A stretch of 17,832 nucleotides of DNA from Tritrichomonas foetus (GCA_001839685.1 MLAK01001000.1:1-17832), one strand, 5' to 3'. Positions 1 through 8,940 are shown, counted from the stretch's first letter. The notes: generated from the sequence alone by a model not told the origin. Program-made: numbers and translations.

Positions 1-788
1 TTAATTATTTGAAAAAATCCAGGATAAATTTTGCAACAATTATTTTCTAATTGTACATAAAAATTTTCATTCACAAAATGCTATTGAAATAAAAGTTATC
101 TTTTATTTCAATTCTGCTAACACAACCAATCATTTTTCAATACTTAAAGTTAGATACTCTTTGCTTTTCAACATAATTTCTCAATTTCTGAGGATAAATA
201 AAGATTTATCTTATCTATTTGAGTTCATTATATGTACAATATGTTTATGATTCGAATACCTTGATATTCTTAATAAAATTCTCTTAATTGATTCACAATG
301 ATCGAATTCCTTTTTCCAAACGATTATTTGTCAACTTTCAAATAATGCTAATTTTAAAACGAAATTCAATTAAAATAAAACCAAACATTCAAAATATACT
401 ATCAGAAAATAATGAAATAAACCAATGAATGGAAAAGGTTTTGAAAAAGCAATTCCACGGTTATTTTTTTAGTTAATCTAAACATTTTCAAATATGAATT
501 ACATTTCCTGAAAGAGTAAATCATTATTACTTTCATAGATTCGGTTATTACGGAAATAAAGTCTCTTTATCAGAAAAGGACTATTTATTCAAAAAGTGGA
601 AAGAATTGTTTTAAAAAGTGACTTTATTCAATTTGAGAAAAATATCATACAAAAAATTGTATTAAAAAGTGGAGCCATTTCTAACAAAACCTGAATTCAA
701 AGTTATGTTATTTAAGAGTTGAATTATTAATAAAATTTAAAATTTAAATAAATTCGGTTGGAAAATAACAAGTCATTTTTATTTTGAG
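1..788. other. AT-rich upstream region without a gene
   Basis: I see no open frame of useful length and no RNA gene here. The last 200 bases before the Myb gene hold three copies of AAAAAGTG, at 591-598, 613-620 and 664-671. The first and third extend to AAAAAGTGGA. They all lie in the orientation of the gene and could be upstream promoter elements, but A-runs are common in this DNA. Confidence 0.6.
773..777 (+). promoter_or_regulatory. Initiator-like TCATT ahead of the Myb gene
   Basis: TCATT fits the trichomonad initiator consensus TCA(+1)(C/T)(A/T). The putative +1 A is at 775, 14 nt before the TTG at 789. That spacing matches the very short leaders usual in trichomonads, and it argues that the coding region begins near 789 although no ATG is there. 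Confidence 0.45.
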
Positions 789-1595
789 TTGTCTTTTCTT
801 CATCCAGCTCTCTTTGATGCCCAAAGTGAAAAGAAAAAGACGCAACGCAAGGCGTTCTCTCCTTTAGAGGGCGTCTGGCTTGCGAATCTCGTGAAGGTTC
901 ACGGGACCGAAAATTGGGAAACGATATCCAAATTCATGGAAGGTCGGACCCCCCGCGCCTGTCGCGAAAGGTGGCGGTTATTCCTCGTCCCCGGGCTGAC
1001 CAACGGTCCCTGGTCCCGCGACGAAGATCAGCTTCTTATTCGCCTTTTTAAAGAATTCGGACCAAAATGGAAAGCCATGTCAAAATACTTCAAAGGACGC
1101 AGTGAGTGCAACATCAAGAATCGCTGGATGCGTCATCTTAAGCAAATGGAGGCGATTAATTCTTCAGAATATTCTGTTAATTCTTCTAATTCCGTTAATC
1201 CTTTATCTTCTATCTCTACTCTTTCTTCTATCTCTACTTTGAACTCTGCTTCTTCTTTAAGCTATTCTAATAATCTGAACAATAATAATTTTTGTATGCA
1301 AATAAGTAATATTAATAATGGTTGTTTTTCTCTAAGCCCAAGCTTCGGAAATAACTCTGCGATGAGCTCAATAGGTTCCGCAAGTTGCGAGTCGCAACAA
1401 AACAACGTTGCAGTCACAATCGTGCAAGGCTGTGTTGAGTCACACCTGGCTGACTTGTCGAACATCATTGGGAGAGAAGAGGCATTTCAGGATGCTTCGC
1501 TGCCTGACGTGAGTAACCAATCAATTGATGATATTTTTGATTTCAACTTTAATTCTGGATATTCGTCTTCAGACGAGTCAGAATATTCTTGGTAA
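789..1595 (+). CDS. Two-repeat (R2R3-type) Myb-like DNA-binding protein; start codon not ATG
   Basis: The likely role is a nuclear transcription factor. Counted from 789, two adjacent Myb repeats lie at about residues 20-67 and 72-118. Key aromatics are F23, W43 and W62 in the first repeat and W75, W94 and W113 in the second. The helix motifs RACRERW and NIKNRW fit trichomonad Myb proteins, a greatly expanded family. Residues about 125-200 are Ser/Asn-rich low complexity, including an 18-bp-period duplication at 1206-1238. The tail is acidic and ends in SSSDESEYSW. The frame opens after a TAA at 738-740, and the only in-frame ATG before the second repeat is at residue 50, inside repeat one. 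The real start is therefore a TTG (789), a lost ATG, or lies in a missed exon. The 841-1140 segment is much more GC-rich than its surroundings. Class is confident; start and functionality are not. Confidence 0.85.
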   Translation: MSFLHPALFDAQSEKKKTQRKAFSPLEGVWLANLVKVHGTENWETISKFMEGRTPRACRERWRLFLVPGLTNGPWSRDEDQLLIRLFKEFGPKWKAMSKYFKGRSECNIKNRWMRHLKQMEAINSSEYSVNSSNSVNPLSSISTLSSISTLNSASSLSYSNNLNNNNFCMQISNINNGCFSLSPSFGNNSAMSSIGSASCESQQNNVAVTIVQGCVESHLADLSNIIGREEAFQDASLPDVSNQSIDDIFDFNFNSGYSSSDESEYSW

Positions 1596-3242
1596 GTCAT
1601 CTAAAATATCTTTGATATTCTTCTTCTTTTGTTTATAGATTGGTTACAACCAAAATTTGTTTCTGCGTTTTTAATGTCATGCCTTTTCACATCTCTATTC
1701 TTTCTACTTCTAAGTCCTTACAGCTATTGTTTTGAAATATGACTCTTCATCACAATTTTTCTATTTTCGAATTCTTCGAAAAGACATCAAAATTAAGAAA
1801 ATATCTATATAGTTTGTGTTGTAAAGTTATAAATAAGAATGGTTTTGTTAATTTTTATCTTATTTCTCTAATGATTTTATTTACGATTCCACATCTTTGA
1901 TGAAGAATTTGTATGGCCATATATAAAATGAAAAAGTTAAATACAGAAAAAGAAAATGTCATGAAAAAGTTTCCTTAGAAATTGTAGTGAATAATAAGCT
2001 CAGAAAAATATAACAAAGTTAGTGAAAAAAGTTTATTTGTGATTTTTCTTTCAACTTCAACAAAATTGTGTGAAAATTTGGTTCTCGAAAATTTTTCAAT
2101 CAAAACGAAAATTTAGACGATTCGTATAGATGTATACAAACCAAATAGTCTTAACGTACGAAATCACTAAAATGATCCTTATCATCAGTATTACTTAATA
2201 CCATCAGTCAAAAATCAAAACCCAAATANCTAAAAGAATGACAAAAATTTCCCTTATCGCAAACTTCGCAAATGGCCGAATTCAAAAATATTTCGAAAAT
2301 GATTCTGAAGAAGCTATTGTTTCAGTTTTCGGGTGATAAGTCTTTCAGTCAATTGTTAAATCTATTTTTTATAGTTATGAGCCATATTTATTCATAGTTT
2401 TGAAATTTTGCAACAATTAAACCGAAAAAAGAGCGATTTTGGAGAAAGCCTAAAAAAAAATTGAGAGAAGCTTTTTTTCCAAGAATCACAAAGATTATAA
2501 TACTGCTTCCCATAATTCTATTTACATTTCTTCTATCGATTTTTAATTAAAAATCGCGAAAATTTTGATAGTTTTAACTCAGTGATGTTGAATTAATTCA
2601 ATTTCCATTTGACAAATATGAATGTATTGAAATCTTTTCTGTCATAAAATTTTAGTATATGAAGAAAATAGACTGGCAGTCCTCAACAGCACATTCTCAA
2701 GCAGGGATACAGATACAACGATTGAAAGACCAAATCAAGAAAAATGGAATCCAATATGTTTTTTTCCAGACTCGATGCCAAGTGAATTTTCTGATGACTC
2801 GCCATTTAGATGGCAAAACATTCGTAATCTTCTCATTGATGCCTAAATTTTTTTTCTTTATATCAAAATTATTAATATTTTTTTTATACTTCATTTTTGT
2901 ATTTTGGAAAACATTATAATTTTCGATGGAGGGCCATATGATAATAAAAAGCACGATTTATGATAAGAAATAATCAAGATATTAATGCTATAAAATCACT
3001 TTTTATCTCTATAATTCTCAGAAATTTCTGTGGGGTTTATTTTTTTCTCACAATTTTTTTTTGGATTTGGTTTTCTCTGTATCTTGATTTTTAAATTATA
3101 ATATTTATATATTATTAATAGGATTACAATTAAATAATTTTTAGATGACAATAATATCAACAATTATTCATTTAGATCTCTCAATAGTCTTCTACATCTA
3201 GAGCTAGTTAGTTTGTATACATCTATTCGTATAAAGTTTGCA
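1596..3242. other. Long AT-rich intergenic region
   Basis: This stretch is mostly low-GC sequence with T- and A-runs and one ambiguous base at 2229. TAAA-type polyadenylation candidates occur soon after the Myb stop (for example TAAAA at 1603-1607). A 32-codon ATG frame at 2238-2336 gives MTKISLIANFANGRIQKYFE and on; I do not recognise it and it may be chance. A less AT-rich block at 2655-2845 is listed separately. TCATT at 3168-3172 is a possible initiator for the next gene, 73 nt before its ATG. Confidence 0.55.
2631..2846 (+). pseudogene. Possible relic of a protein-coding gene
   Basis: An open frame of 71 codons runs from just after a TGA (2628-2630) to a TAA at 2844-2846, with no ATG. 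From 2661 it encodes a mixed, soluble-looking sequence that includes FFPDSMPSEFSDDSPFRWQN. That composition is unlike translated AT-rich spacer, and the DNA from 2661 to 2843 is visibly less AT-rich than both flanks. I do not recognise the family. An overlapping ATG frame (2659-2919) runs into T-rich DNA coding for a hydrophobic string and looks like chance. The block could be the 3' end of a decayed gene or an unrecognised exon. Confidence 0.3.
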
Positions 3243-3959
3243 ATGGAGGCAGAACGGAGTGAGCTTCTGAACTCCATTATTGAAAAAAATGTTCCATCTA
3301 CAATGTCTCCTTTTAGGGACATTGCTGATTTATCAGAAAACGAAAAAATCGAACTTTACAACACACAAAAGATTATAATTTGTCAATTTCGCCAACAAGC
3401 AAACGCTGAAATCCAGCAAACAAAAGAGAAACTTCAAGACCTCCTCGATACATGCAAGAGGCTTGGCATATCTTTCAGCGACCCTCAAAATGGAAATACT
3501 GACGTGCCTAACCAGCAAAACGCGAGTAGTGAAATCGAAAAAAAGAATCCAAATGCAAACACCAATGAGTCTACCATACAAAATGCGCCACAAAAACCAA
3601 TTCTAAATCCACATCAAAAATTGCATCAGAATTTGCCTCATTCAAACAACCAAACATTAGGGAAAGCAAATCAAGCTTTGGGGAAGGGAAACCAGGCTTT
3701 AAATAGAATGAAGCCAAAGAGCACTCTCGCAAAAGCGCCCGCTTTAAATGTGAATCAAAATAAAGCCCCAATCAAAGCAGCTTCTTCTGTTCTGAATCAA
3801 AAAAGTGAGATGACTTCATCAAGACGTAACACGACAAAATCTGTGACACCCGCTTGCTTCATCGCCATCGACAACAAACTCAAGCAGATAAATATGGAAA
3901 TTCGAGCCCTCACTCGAAAGCAAGAAATGATTGTTCGATCTCTCAAACAGAGAAAGTAA
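3243..3959 (+). CDS. Hypothetical protein with terminal coiled coils and a Gln/Asn/Lys-rich middle
   Basis: 238 aa, family not recognised. Residues 28-74 look helical and coiled-coil-like (SENEKIELYN onward, rich in Q, E and K). Residues 78-200 are low complexity, rich in N, Q, P, K and A, with a short internal repeat at 139-154 (GKANQAL, GKGNQAL). Residues 205-237 form a second charged helix (FIAIDNKLKQINMEIRALTR). The tail is strongly basic. There is no signal peptide or membrane segment. I chose the ATG at 3243 because the frame upstream holds only a TTG at 3213. The architecture suits a structural, cytoskeletal or DNA-associated adaptor, but nothing in the sequence decides that. Confidence 0.7.
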   Translation: MEAERSELLNSIIEKNVPSTMSPFRDIADLSENEKIELYNTQKIIICQFRQQANAEIQQTKEKLQDLLDTCKRLGISFSDPQNGNTDVPNQQNASSEIEKKNPNANTNESTIQNAPQKPILNPHQKLHQNLPHSNNQTLGKANQALGKGNQALNRMKPKSTLAKAPALNVNQNKAPIKAASSVLNQKSEMTSSRRNTTKSVTPACFIAIDNKLKQINMEIRALTRKQEMIVRSLKQRK

Positions 3960-4320
3960 TTGTTTTTTAATATTTTTCTATGAATTTTAATTTTTTTAAT
4001 GCGTTAATTGTAAGTAAATGTTTATGCGTTTTCTACTTTTACTTTATGCTTTACGTTATTTTTAAAAATTTAACTTCATGCACTTGTTTGAAGCAGAACT
4101 ATTTATTTATCAGAATTTTTGTTGATCAATCAAGCTATTTTACGATTAAGTGTGTTTAAGAATAATGCACCGAATATTTTTTTGTGGAAAAATCATCTAT
4201 TAGCTAGATTATTGACTCGTTGGTTTGCGAGTATATCCAGAATGTGAAAAAATTAAATTGAAAGAAAGTTAAGATACAAATATCTTTTATTCATTTATTT
4301 AAAAAAAAGCATAAATTTCT
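3960..4320. other. Convergent intergenic region
   Basis: This lies between two converging genes. It is AT-rich, with poly-T just after the plus-strand stop and an A-run (4300-4308) next to the minus-strand stop. I see no gene and no clear repeat. Confidence 0.5.
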
Positions 4321-6774
4321 CTAAAGAAGGCCTCTGTAGCACTCAGGTGGTGTTTCAGGGTTAAGGTCTGCTGGTTTCTCATCAGTTCCATCATCGTTAA
4401 GTTCACCTGAAGTTTTATATTCCTTTGGTTTGACAAGTTTGATTCTTTTGTCGTTTTTATGAGCGTGTTCAAACTCATCTTCAACGATTGGAGTATAAAC
4501 TTTGTTTTCACTTTCAAATTCGGCAATTTCTTTATCCATTCCATAACTCCTTCCTATCATTTTGAAGACACGCTTTGTGAAATTCAAAGAGTCTGTTAGT
4601 GTGAAACCACCTGCCAAAAGTGCGTTGTCATAAAGTAAACGAACATCTTCAATCACTTCAGGATCTTTTTGGTTTTTCTTAATTCTTGCAAAAATATCTT
4701 GAATTGTTGGATGTTCGAAATTCAATTCAAGAATTTTATGATTCATGATCAAATTCTCATCGAGTTTTGAATCATGGACAGTTTGAGCTCTCATTAAGCG
4801 TTCGTGACTAGCAGTATAACCATATGCTGTCGAGATGCAAATGGCTGGTGTAGTATGTAATCTCTTACTAAGAATGACATTATCAACACGATCACCAATT
4901 ACACGTTTAAACCATCTTACATAACGATTGAATGTTCTTTGAGTGATATTGAAACCACTGACATCTTGAATCTTTTCATCTTGTTGACTTGTTTCACGTT
5001 TTTCAGGATTTGAAAGTGGAATTCCATCAAATTCATCCATCCTTTCGAAGCAATGAACGTCGATTGGCTCGATTGCGAAAAGTACTTCATATCCTTGTGA
5101 AAGTAAATCTTCCATATATGGTGAACGAACTGCTTCATCAATAGAGGCTGCACCAATCCAATAAATATTTTCTTGTCCTTTTTTCATACGGGCTACATAA
5201 TCGTCTAATGTTGTTAATTTGCGTGGACTGTAGCTGGTATAAAACATAAGGAGCTTACTGAGCATTTGCTTATTGGCTGGATCGTCGACAACTCCAAATT
5301 TGATGTTTCCAGAGAATTTGGAATAGAAATCTGCGTATTTGATTGGTTCGTTCAGGAACATATTTCTGAGTACGTTTAAAACTTTCGAAGTGACTCTTCG
5401 TTTAATCATTTTCAGTGTATTAAGTTTGATCAGGCGATCTCGATCAACATTTAATGTTAAATCGTTGCTGTCAATAACTCCTTTAACAAAGTGTAAATAT
5501 GTTGGAAGAATTTCATCGTTCCATTCGTCAGCGACTAGAATTCTTTTTACATAAAGACGGATATTGCGAGTTGTTTGTTCAAATGTTTTTTCAGCTGGTG
5601 GAGGAACTGATGGAATAAAGAAGAGAGCATTGAAAATAACTCTTCCTTCAGCTTTGAAGTGAGTATGGAGAAGAGGAGGCTTTGGTTCTTTATAGAAAAT
5701 TTGGAAGAATTCATCATAATCACTATCTGAAACTTCATTAGGGTCACGTAACCAAATTGGTTTCTTATCATTGATTTGAATCCATTGCCATGTACGTCTT
5801 TTTATTGTTTCATATTCACCCTCATTTAATTTTTTGTTTAACTTTTTCTTGGATTGTGAACTTTTTGATGCTTTATTATCTTCTTCTTCTTCATCTGATG
5901 AGCTTTCTTCTTCAACAACAACATCGTTATCATTATCGAAAACATCTTCTTTGTCCGATTTTTCTTCGGTACTTTCCTTCTTTGATTCTGTGATATAAGT
6001 ATCCTTGAAATGCCAGATTTTGACTGGAAAATCAACAAACATTGAATAGTGTCGAATAATCGATATAAGACGATCGCGGTCAACATATCCATAACAATTA
6101 TCTTTAAGATGCAAAATAATTGAAGTACCTCTTCCGAGTGTTACACCTCTTGGGTCTTCAACAACAGAAAATTGACTTGTTGCATCACTCATCCATATGT
6201 ATTGTTTTGTGCTATTGTTGCTTTTGGAAATAACAGTAACTTTATCGGCAACAAGGAAAGCAGAATAAAAACCGACTCCGAATTGACCAATCAAATTGGT
6301 ATCTCCAGATTGAAGCATTTTTTGGAATTCTGATGTTCCTGATTTTGCAATGCGTCCAAGATTTTCAATGAGTTCCTCTTTTGTCATTCCAATTCCAGTA
6401 TCAGTGATTGAGAGGGTTTTCTGTTCTTCGTTGACGTCGATTAAAATTTCTAAATTTCTTGGACCGTCTTCGAGAACGGATGGATCACGAATAGCTTGGA
6501 ATCTGATTTTATCGAGTGCGTCGTTTGCATTGGAAATAAGCTCGCGGAGAAAGATATCTTTATTTTGGTAAAGATTATCAATTAAAATTCCCATGACTTT
6601 GTTTGTATCTGCTTGATATTCGTGCGCTTCATTATTTTTTTGCATTAAATCTATTTGATCTGTTGTGAAATTGTGAACAATTCGATCACGGATTCCATCG
6701 TCTATATATTCTACATTCTTCGGATCGACGTCGCTTTTTCGACTTAAAGCAAAAAAGAGTAAAAAATAAAACAT
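4321..6774 (-). CDS. Endoplasmin-like (GRP94-type) Hsp90 chaperone
   Basis: 817 aa, an ATP-dependent chaperone of the Hsp90 family and most like the ER form. Residues 2-11 are a short hydrophobic leader, fitting a signal peptide. The GHKL ATPase domain shows RELISNANDALDK with E78 as the expected catalytic base, DTGIGM at 125-130, RIAKSGTSEF at 141-150 and GQFGVGFYSAF from 163. DPRGVTLGRG (207-216) is closer to GRP94 than to cytosolic Hsp90. A charged linker at about 263-320 is rich in E, D, K and S. The middle domain has WLRDPNEV and NIRLYVKRILVADEW. The usual NVSRE-type loop reads NVDRDRL here, with the Arg kept. The protein ends in CYRGLL, with neither an ER-retrieval KDEL-type tail nor the cytosolic MEEVD. 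The start is the first ATG; two TTG codons lie just upstream. Confidence 0.93.
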   Translation of the reverse strand: MFYFLLFFALSRKSDVDPKNVEYIDDGIRDRIVHNFTTDQIDLMQKNNEAHEYQADTNKVMGILIDNLYQNKDIFLRELISNANDALDKIRFQAIRDPSVLEDGPRNLEILIDVNEEQKTLSITDTGIGMTKEELIENLGRIAKSGTSEFQKMLQSGDTNLIGQFGVGFYSAFLVADKVTVISKSNNSTKQYIWMSDATSQFSVVEDPRGVTLGRGTSIILHLKDNCYGYVDRDRLISIIRHYSMFVDFPVKIWHFKDTYITESKKESTEEKSDKEDVFDNDNDVVVEEESSSDEEEEDNKASKSSQSKKKLNKKLNEGEYETIKRRTWQWIQINDKKPIWLRDPNEVSDSDYDEFFQIFYKEPKPPLLHTHFKAEGRVIFNALFFIPSVPPPAEKTFEQTTRNIRLYVKRILVADEWNDEILPTYLHFVKGVIDSNDLTLNVDRDRLIKLNTLKMIKRRVTSKVLNVLRNMFLNEPIKYADFYSKFSGNIKFGVVDDPANKQMLSKLLMFYTSYSPRKLTTLDDYVARMKKGQENIYWIGAASIDEAVRSPYMEDLLSQGYEVLFAIEPIDVHCFERMDEFDGIPLSNPEKRETSQQDEKIQDVSGFNITQRTFNRYVRWFKRVIGDRVDNVILSKRLHTTPAICISTAYGYTASHERLMRAQTVHDSKLDENLIMNHKILELNFEHPTIQDIFARIKKNQKDPEVIEDVRLLYDNALLAGGFTLTDSLNFTKRVFKMIGRSYGMDKEIAEFESENKVYTPIVEDEFEHAHKNDKRIKLVKPKEYKTSGELNDDGTDEKPADLNPETPPECYRGLL

Positions 6775-7114
6775 CAACAAAATTGGTCAATCAGTTGATC
6801 AACTTTTTCACATTTCTTGACGATAGGAAATTGAGAAGAATGTTTCTCAGAAAATTGATCTAAGTAATTTTTTTCAGTTGGTAAATGGACAAATATCTAC
6901 AAAATAGTTGATTAATTGACTAATTAAAAATATAAAAAGTTGTCTCTAGAGAAATTTTCTGTGATTTATTTGTAAATTAATCTTTATATTTTTTATCACA
7001 CATTTCATTTTAACTTTTGTATTAAATAATCAGTTGTTTACATCGATGCTTCAGAATTATCCACTTTTTCACAGAAAATCTCTTTATCTTTTCACATCAT
7101 TCAAACAAGGAAGC
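6775..7114. promoter_or_regulatory. Divergent intergenic region between Hsp90 and the Lys-repeat gene
   Basis: About 340 bases probably holding both promoters. A perfect 10-bp palindrome, GTTGATCAAC, lies at 6794-6803, 20-29 nt upstream of the Hsp90 ATG. It runs into CTTTTTCAC, and a similar CCACTTTTTCAC recurs at 7061-7072. I find no TCA(C/T)(A/T) initiator close to the Hsp90 start. Confidence 0.35.
7097..7101 (+). promoter_or_regulatory. Initiator-like TCATT ahead of the Lys-repeat gene
   Basis: TCATT with +1 A at 7099 lies 16 nt before the ATG at 7115. A second match, TCACA, overlaps nearby at 7092-7096. Both fit the trichomonad initiator consensus and favour the ATG at 7115 over the in-frame ATG at 7046. 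Confidence 0.5.
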
Positions 7115-8128
7115 ATGTCAAACGTGGGGCATGTTTTACACTATGCTGTCCCTTACGTGGTGACTGCAGCTGGATGTGCATGCGTTTACGCGAAAGTTAA
7201 ATCAGTCGAAAAACAACAGGAAGACTATCAAAGAGAACTTGAAGAATTACGAAATCGAGTCAACGAGCAAGAATCAGGAAGCAATATTCTTAAAGCAACT
7301 TCCAACTTCATCACGGAAAGAATCAAAATTGGCCAAACAAAAATTCGCGAGTTCTTTGACAGCTTCAATGACAACGATAGCGATGACGATTTTCAAGAAT
7401 TATTCGAAAATCAGGAAAACGAAAAAAGTGAAGAAAACAGAGAAAATGAAGATCATAAAAACGGTCAAACTCAAGAATTATCCAAAGATGATCAACCACA
7501 AGAATTAACAGTCCAACATGTATTTGAGATGAAAATCATTCATGAAGAAGATGAAGACAAAACTGAGCCAAAAGAAGAAGAAAAAGCTGTTGGACAAAAT
7601 GATAGTAATGAAAAATTCGACAAAATAAAACAAAATGAACAAGCAGCTGAAAGAGCAAACAATGAAGAAAAAGAATCCTTTCCAAGAAGGGTCATGATTC
7701 TTGCTAAAAGAGTTGTAATTATGAAACCACAAAAGCCAGAAATTCAAACAATCGAAGAACAAAATGTTGACTCAGACTCAGAAGATTCTTCTTGCAGTGA
7801 ATATTCTGATGAAGAGAGTGAATGTGATTACAGCGATTACAGTGATGATAGTGATGATGAAAAAAGCGATAAGAAAGATAAGAAGGATAAAAAAGACAAG
7901 AAAGATAAAAAAGACAAGAAAGATAAAAAAGACAAGAAAGATAAAAAAGACAAGAAAGATAAAAAATACAAGAAGGATAAGAAAGACAAGAAGGATAAAA
8001 AAGGAAAAAAAGATAAAAAGAAAGATAAAAAAGACAAGAAAGATAAGAAAGATAAGAAAGGCAAGAAAGATAAAAAGAAGAAAGATAAGAAAAAGGATAA
8101 AAAGAAAGATAAGAAGAAGAAGAAGTGA
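7115..8128 (+). CDS. Membrane-anchored acidic protein with a long Lys/Asp repeat tail
   Basis: 337 aa from the ATG at 7115; 360 aa if the upstream in-frame ATG at 7046 is used. Residues 6-27 are a hydrophobic helix (HVLHYAVPYVVTAAGCACVY), followed at once by a coiled-coil-like stretch (KSVEKQQEDYQRELEELRNR). The middle, about 85-250, is very acidic with many E, D, S and N residues. From residue 252 to the end it is almost only K and D in KDKKDK repeats. The layout suggests an N-terminal signal anchor with a charged domain, but the family and function are unknown. The 7115 start is preferred because an initiator-like TCATT is placed 16 nt before it and because it puts the membrane helix at the N terminus. 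It converges on the Rad23-like gene with 146 bases between the two stops. Confidence 0.8.
   Translation: MSNVGHVLHYAVPYVVTAAGCACVYAKVKSVEKQQEDYQRELEELRNRVNEQESGSNILKATSNFITERIKIGQTKIREFFDSFNDNDSDDDFQELFENQENEKSEENRENEDHKNGQTQELSKDDQPQELTVQHVFEMKIIHEEDEDKTEPKEEEKAVGQNDSNEKFDKIKQNEQAAERANNEEKESFPRRVMILAKRVVIMKPQKPEIQTIEEQNVDSDSEDSSCSEYSDEESECDYSDYSDDSDDEKSDKKDKKDKKDKKDKKDKKDKKDKKDKKDKKDKKYKKDKKDKKDKKGKKDKKKDKKDKKDKKDKKGKKDKKKKDKKKDKKKDKKKKK
7868..8125 (+). repeat. Coding repeat, 18-bp unit encoding DKKDKK
   Basis: A purine-only or nearly purine-only tract on the plus strand. In 7888-7963 the unit is nearly perfect at 18 bp (GATAAAAAAGACAAGAAA). Further 3' it degenerates into shorter GATAAGAAA-type pieces and G/K variants. 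The repeat stays in frame. It also explains the long open frames in other phases, which give KIKKTRK and, on the opposite strand, FLSFLSF; those are not genes. Confidence 0.9.
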
Positions 8129-8274
8129 ATGCCGAAAAGAAAATGGTGTAAACTTTTAAATCTTAGATGAATCATAGAAAAAAAAAATGAGTTAAATTGA
8201 ATAAAAAAAAGATTTGTCAATTTTTTGTTTTTATTGAAAACATAGAAACAAGAAAAATAGAAATATTAATAAAA

Positions 8275-8928
8275 TTATTTGTAATTCATAAGGATTCCTC
8301 GTGCCGCATCTTCATCTTTGTCAACAGCGAAATAAACCTGTACAACTGTTTCATAATCACATTTTGTTTCCAGCATCAATTTCGAGATTGACACTCTTTC
8401 AGCTTTTGCGAAAGTTGCTGCAATTGATGAGCCGCCACCATTTAGCTGTATTTCTGGGATCTCATCTGAGTATGTGAGAACGGTTGGTTTGTCTGGGAGA
8501 TGCTTTCCGCTAAATAAATATTCTGCAGCTCGATCGAGATTAAAGAATGCAAGTCGGAGGGCTTTCACGCAGCTTTCTCTGTCACTTTTGCTGAGTTCCA
8601 TTAATGTTGAAACCTTTTCTTCGAAATCTGGAGGCGTGCATGTTGGAACTTCAATATCGGATTGTTCTGGTAAATCGAAGTACTGTATTTCCTCTTGTTC
8701 GAGGTCATTTAGTTCGCTACAATCGATATCGACGATATTTTCGGGAGAATTTGGAACAATTTGACAAAATAAAGATTCTTCATCTGTCAAATATTCGCCG
8801 TTGAATATAAGTTGAAAAGAATATGTATCTTGGCCTATTTGTTCTGATACGAGATCTTTCACAAGCTGAACTGTTTCTGTCCCATCGAGGGCTAGCTGAA
8901 AAGTCTCTCCTAAAACTCGGAAAGTCAT
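8275..8928 (-). CDS. Rad23-like ubiquitin shuttle protein (UBL-UBA-UBA)
   Basis: 217 aa. Family members deliver ubiquitinated proteins to the proteasome, and many also work in nucleotide-excision repair through XPC/Rad4. Residues 1-69 are a ubiquitin-like domain. Residues 102-141 form a UBA domain with the Rad23 pattern VKALRLAFFNLDRAAEYLFSG. Residues 178-216 resemble the C-terminal Rad23 UBA2 (VVQVYFAVDKDEDAARGILM). The protein is much shorter than yeast or human Rad23. I see no XPC-binding (STI1-type) segment between the two UBA domains, only about 36 linker residues. This suggests the shuttle role is kept and the XPC/Rad4 contact is reduced or absent. It could instead be annotated as a generic UBA/TS-N protein. 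Confidence 0.82.
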   Translation of the reverse strand: MTFRVLGETFQLALDGTETVQLVKDLVSEQIGQDTYSFQLIFNGEYLTDEESLFCQIVPNSPENIVDIDCSELNDLEQEEIQYFDLPEQSDIEVPTCTPPDFEEKVSTLMELSKSDRESCVKALRLAFFNLDRAAEYLFSGKHLPDKPTVLTYSDEIPEIQLNGGGSSIAATFAKAERVSISKLMLETKCDYETVVQVYFAVDKDEDAARGILMNYK

Positions 8929-8935
8929 TTTTTTA

Positions 8936-8940
8936 TATGA
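8936..8940 (-). promoter_or_regulatory. Initiator-like TCATA ahead of the Rad23-like gene
   Basis: Read on the minus strand, TCATA places +1 A at 8938, leaving a 10-nt leader before the ATG at 8928. It fits the trichomonad initiator consensus and leader length. Confidence 0.5.

Noticed and set aside
2659..2919. 86-codon plus-strand frame starting with ATG
   Set aside because: The second half is a translation of T-rich spacer into F/L/I residues; another phase of the same DNA looks more protein-like and is listed as a possible relic.
5838..6092. Minus-strand frame in another phase inside Hsp90
   Set aside because: Shadow of the charged linker of the Hsp90 gene.
7764..8220. Long open frames in other phases and on the minus strand over the Lys repeat (KIKKTRK..., FLSFLSF...)
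   Set aside because: They are by-products of the 18-bp purine-rich coding repeat; the plus-strand frame with the membrane helix is the gene.
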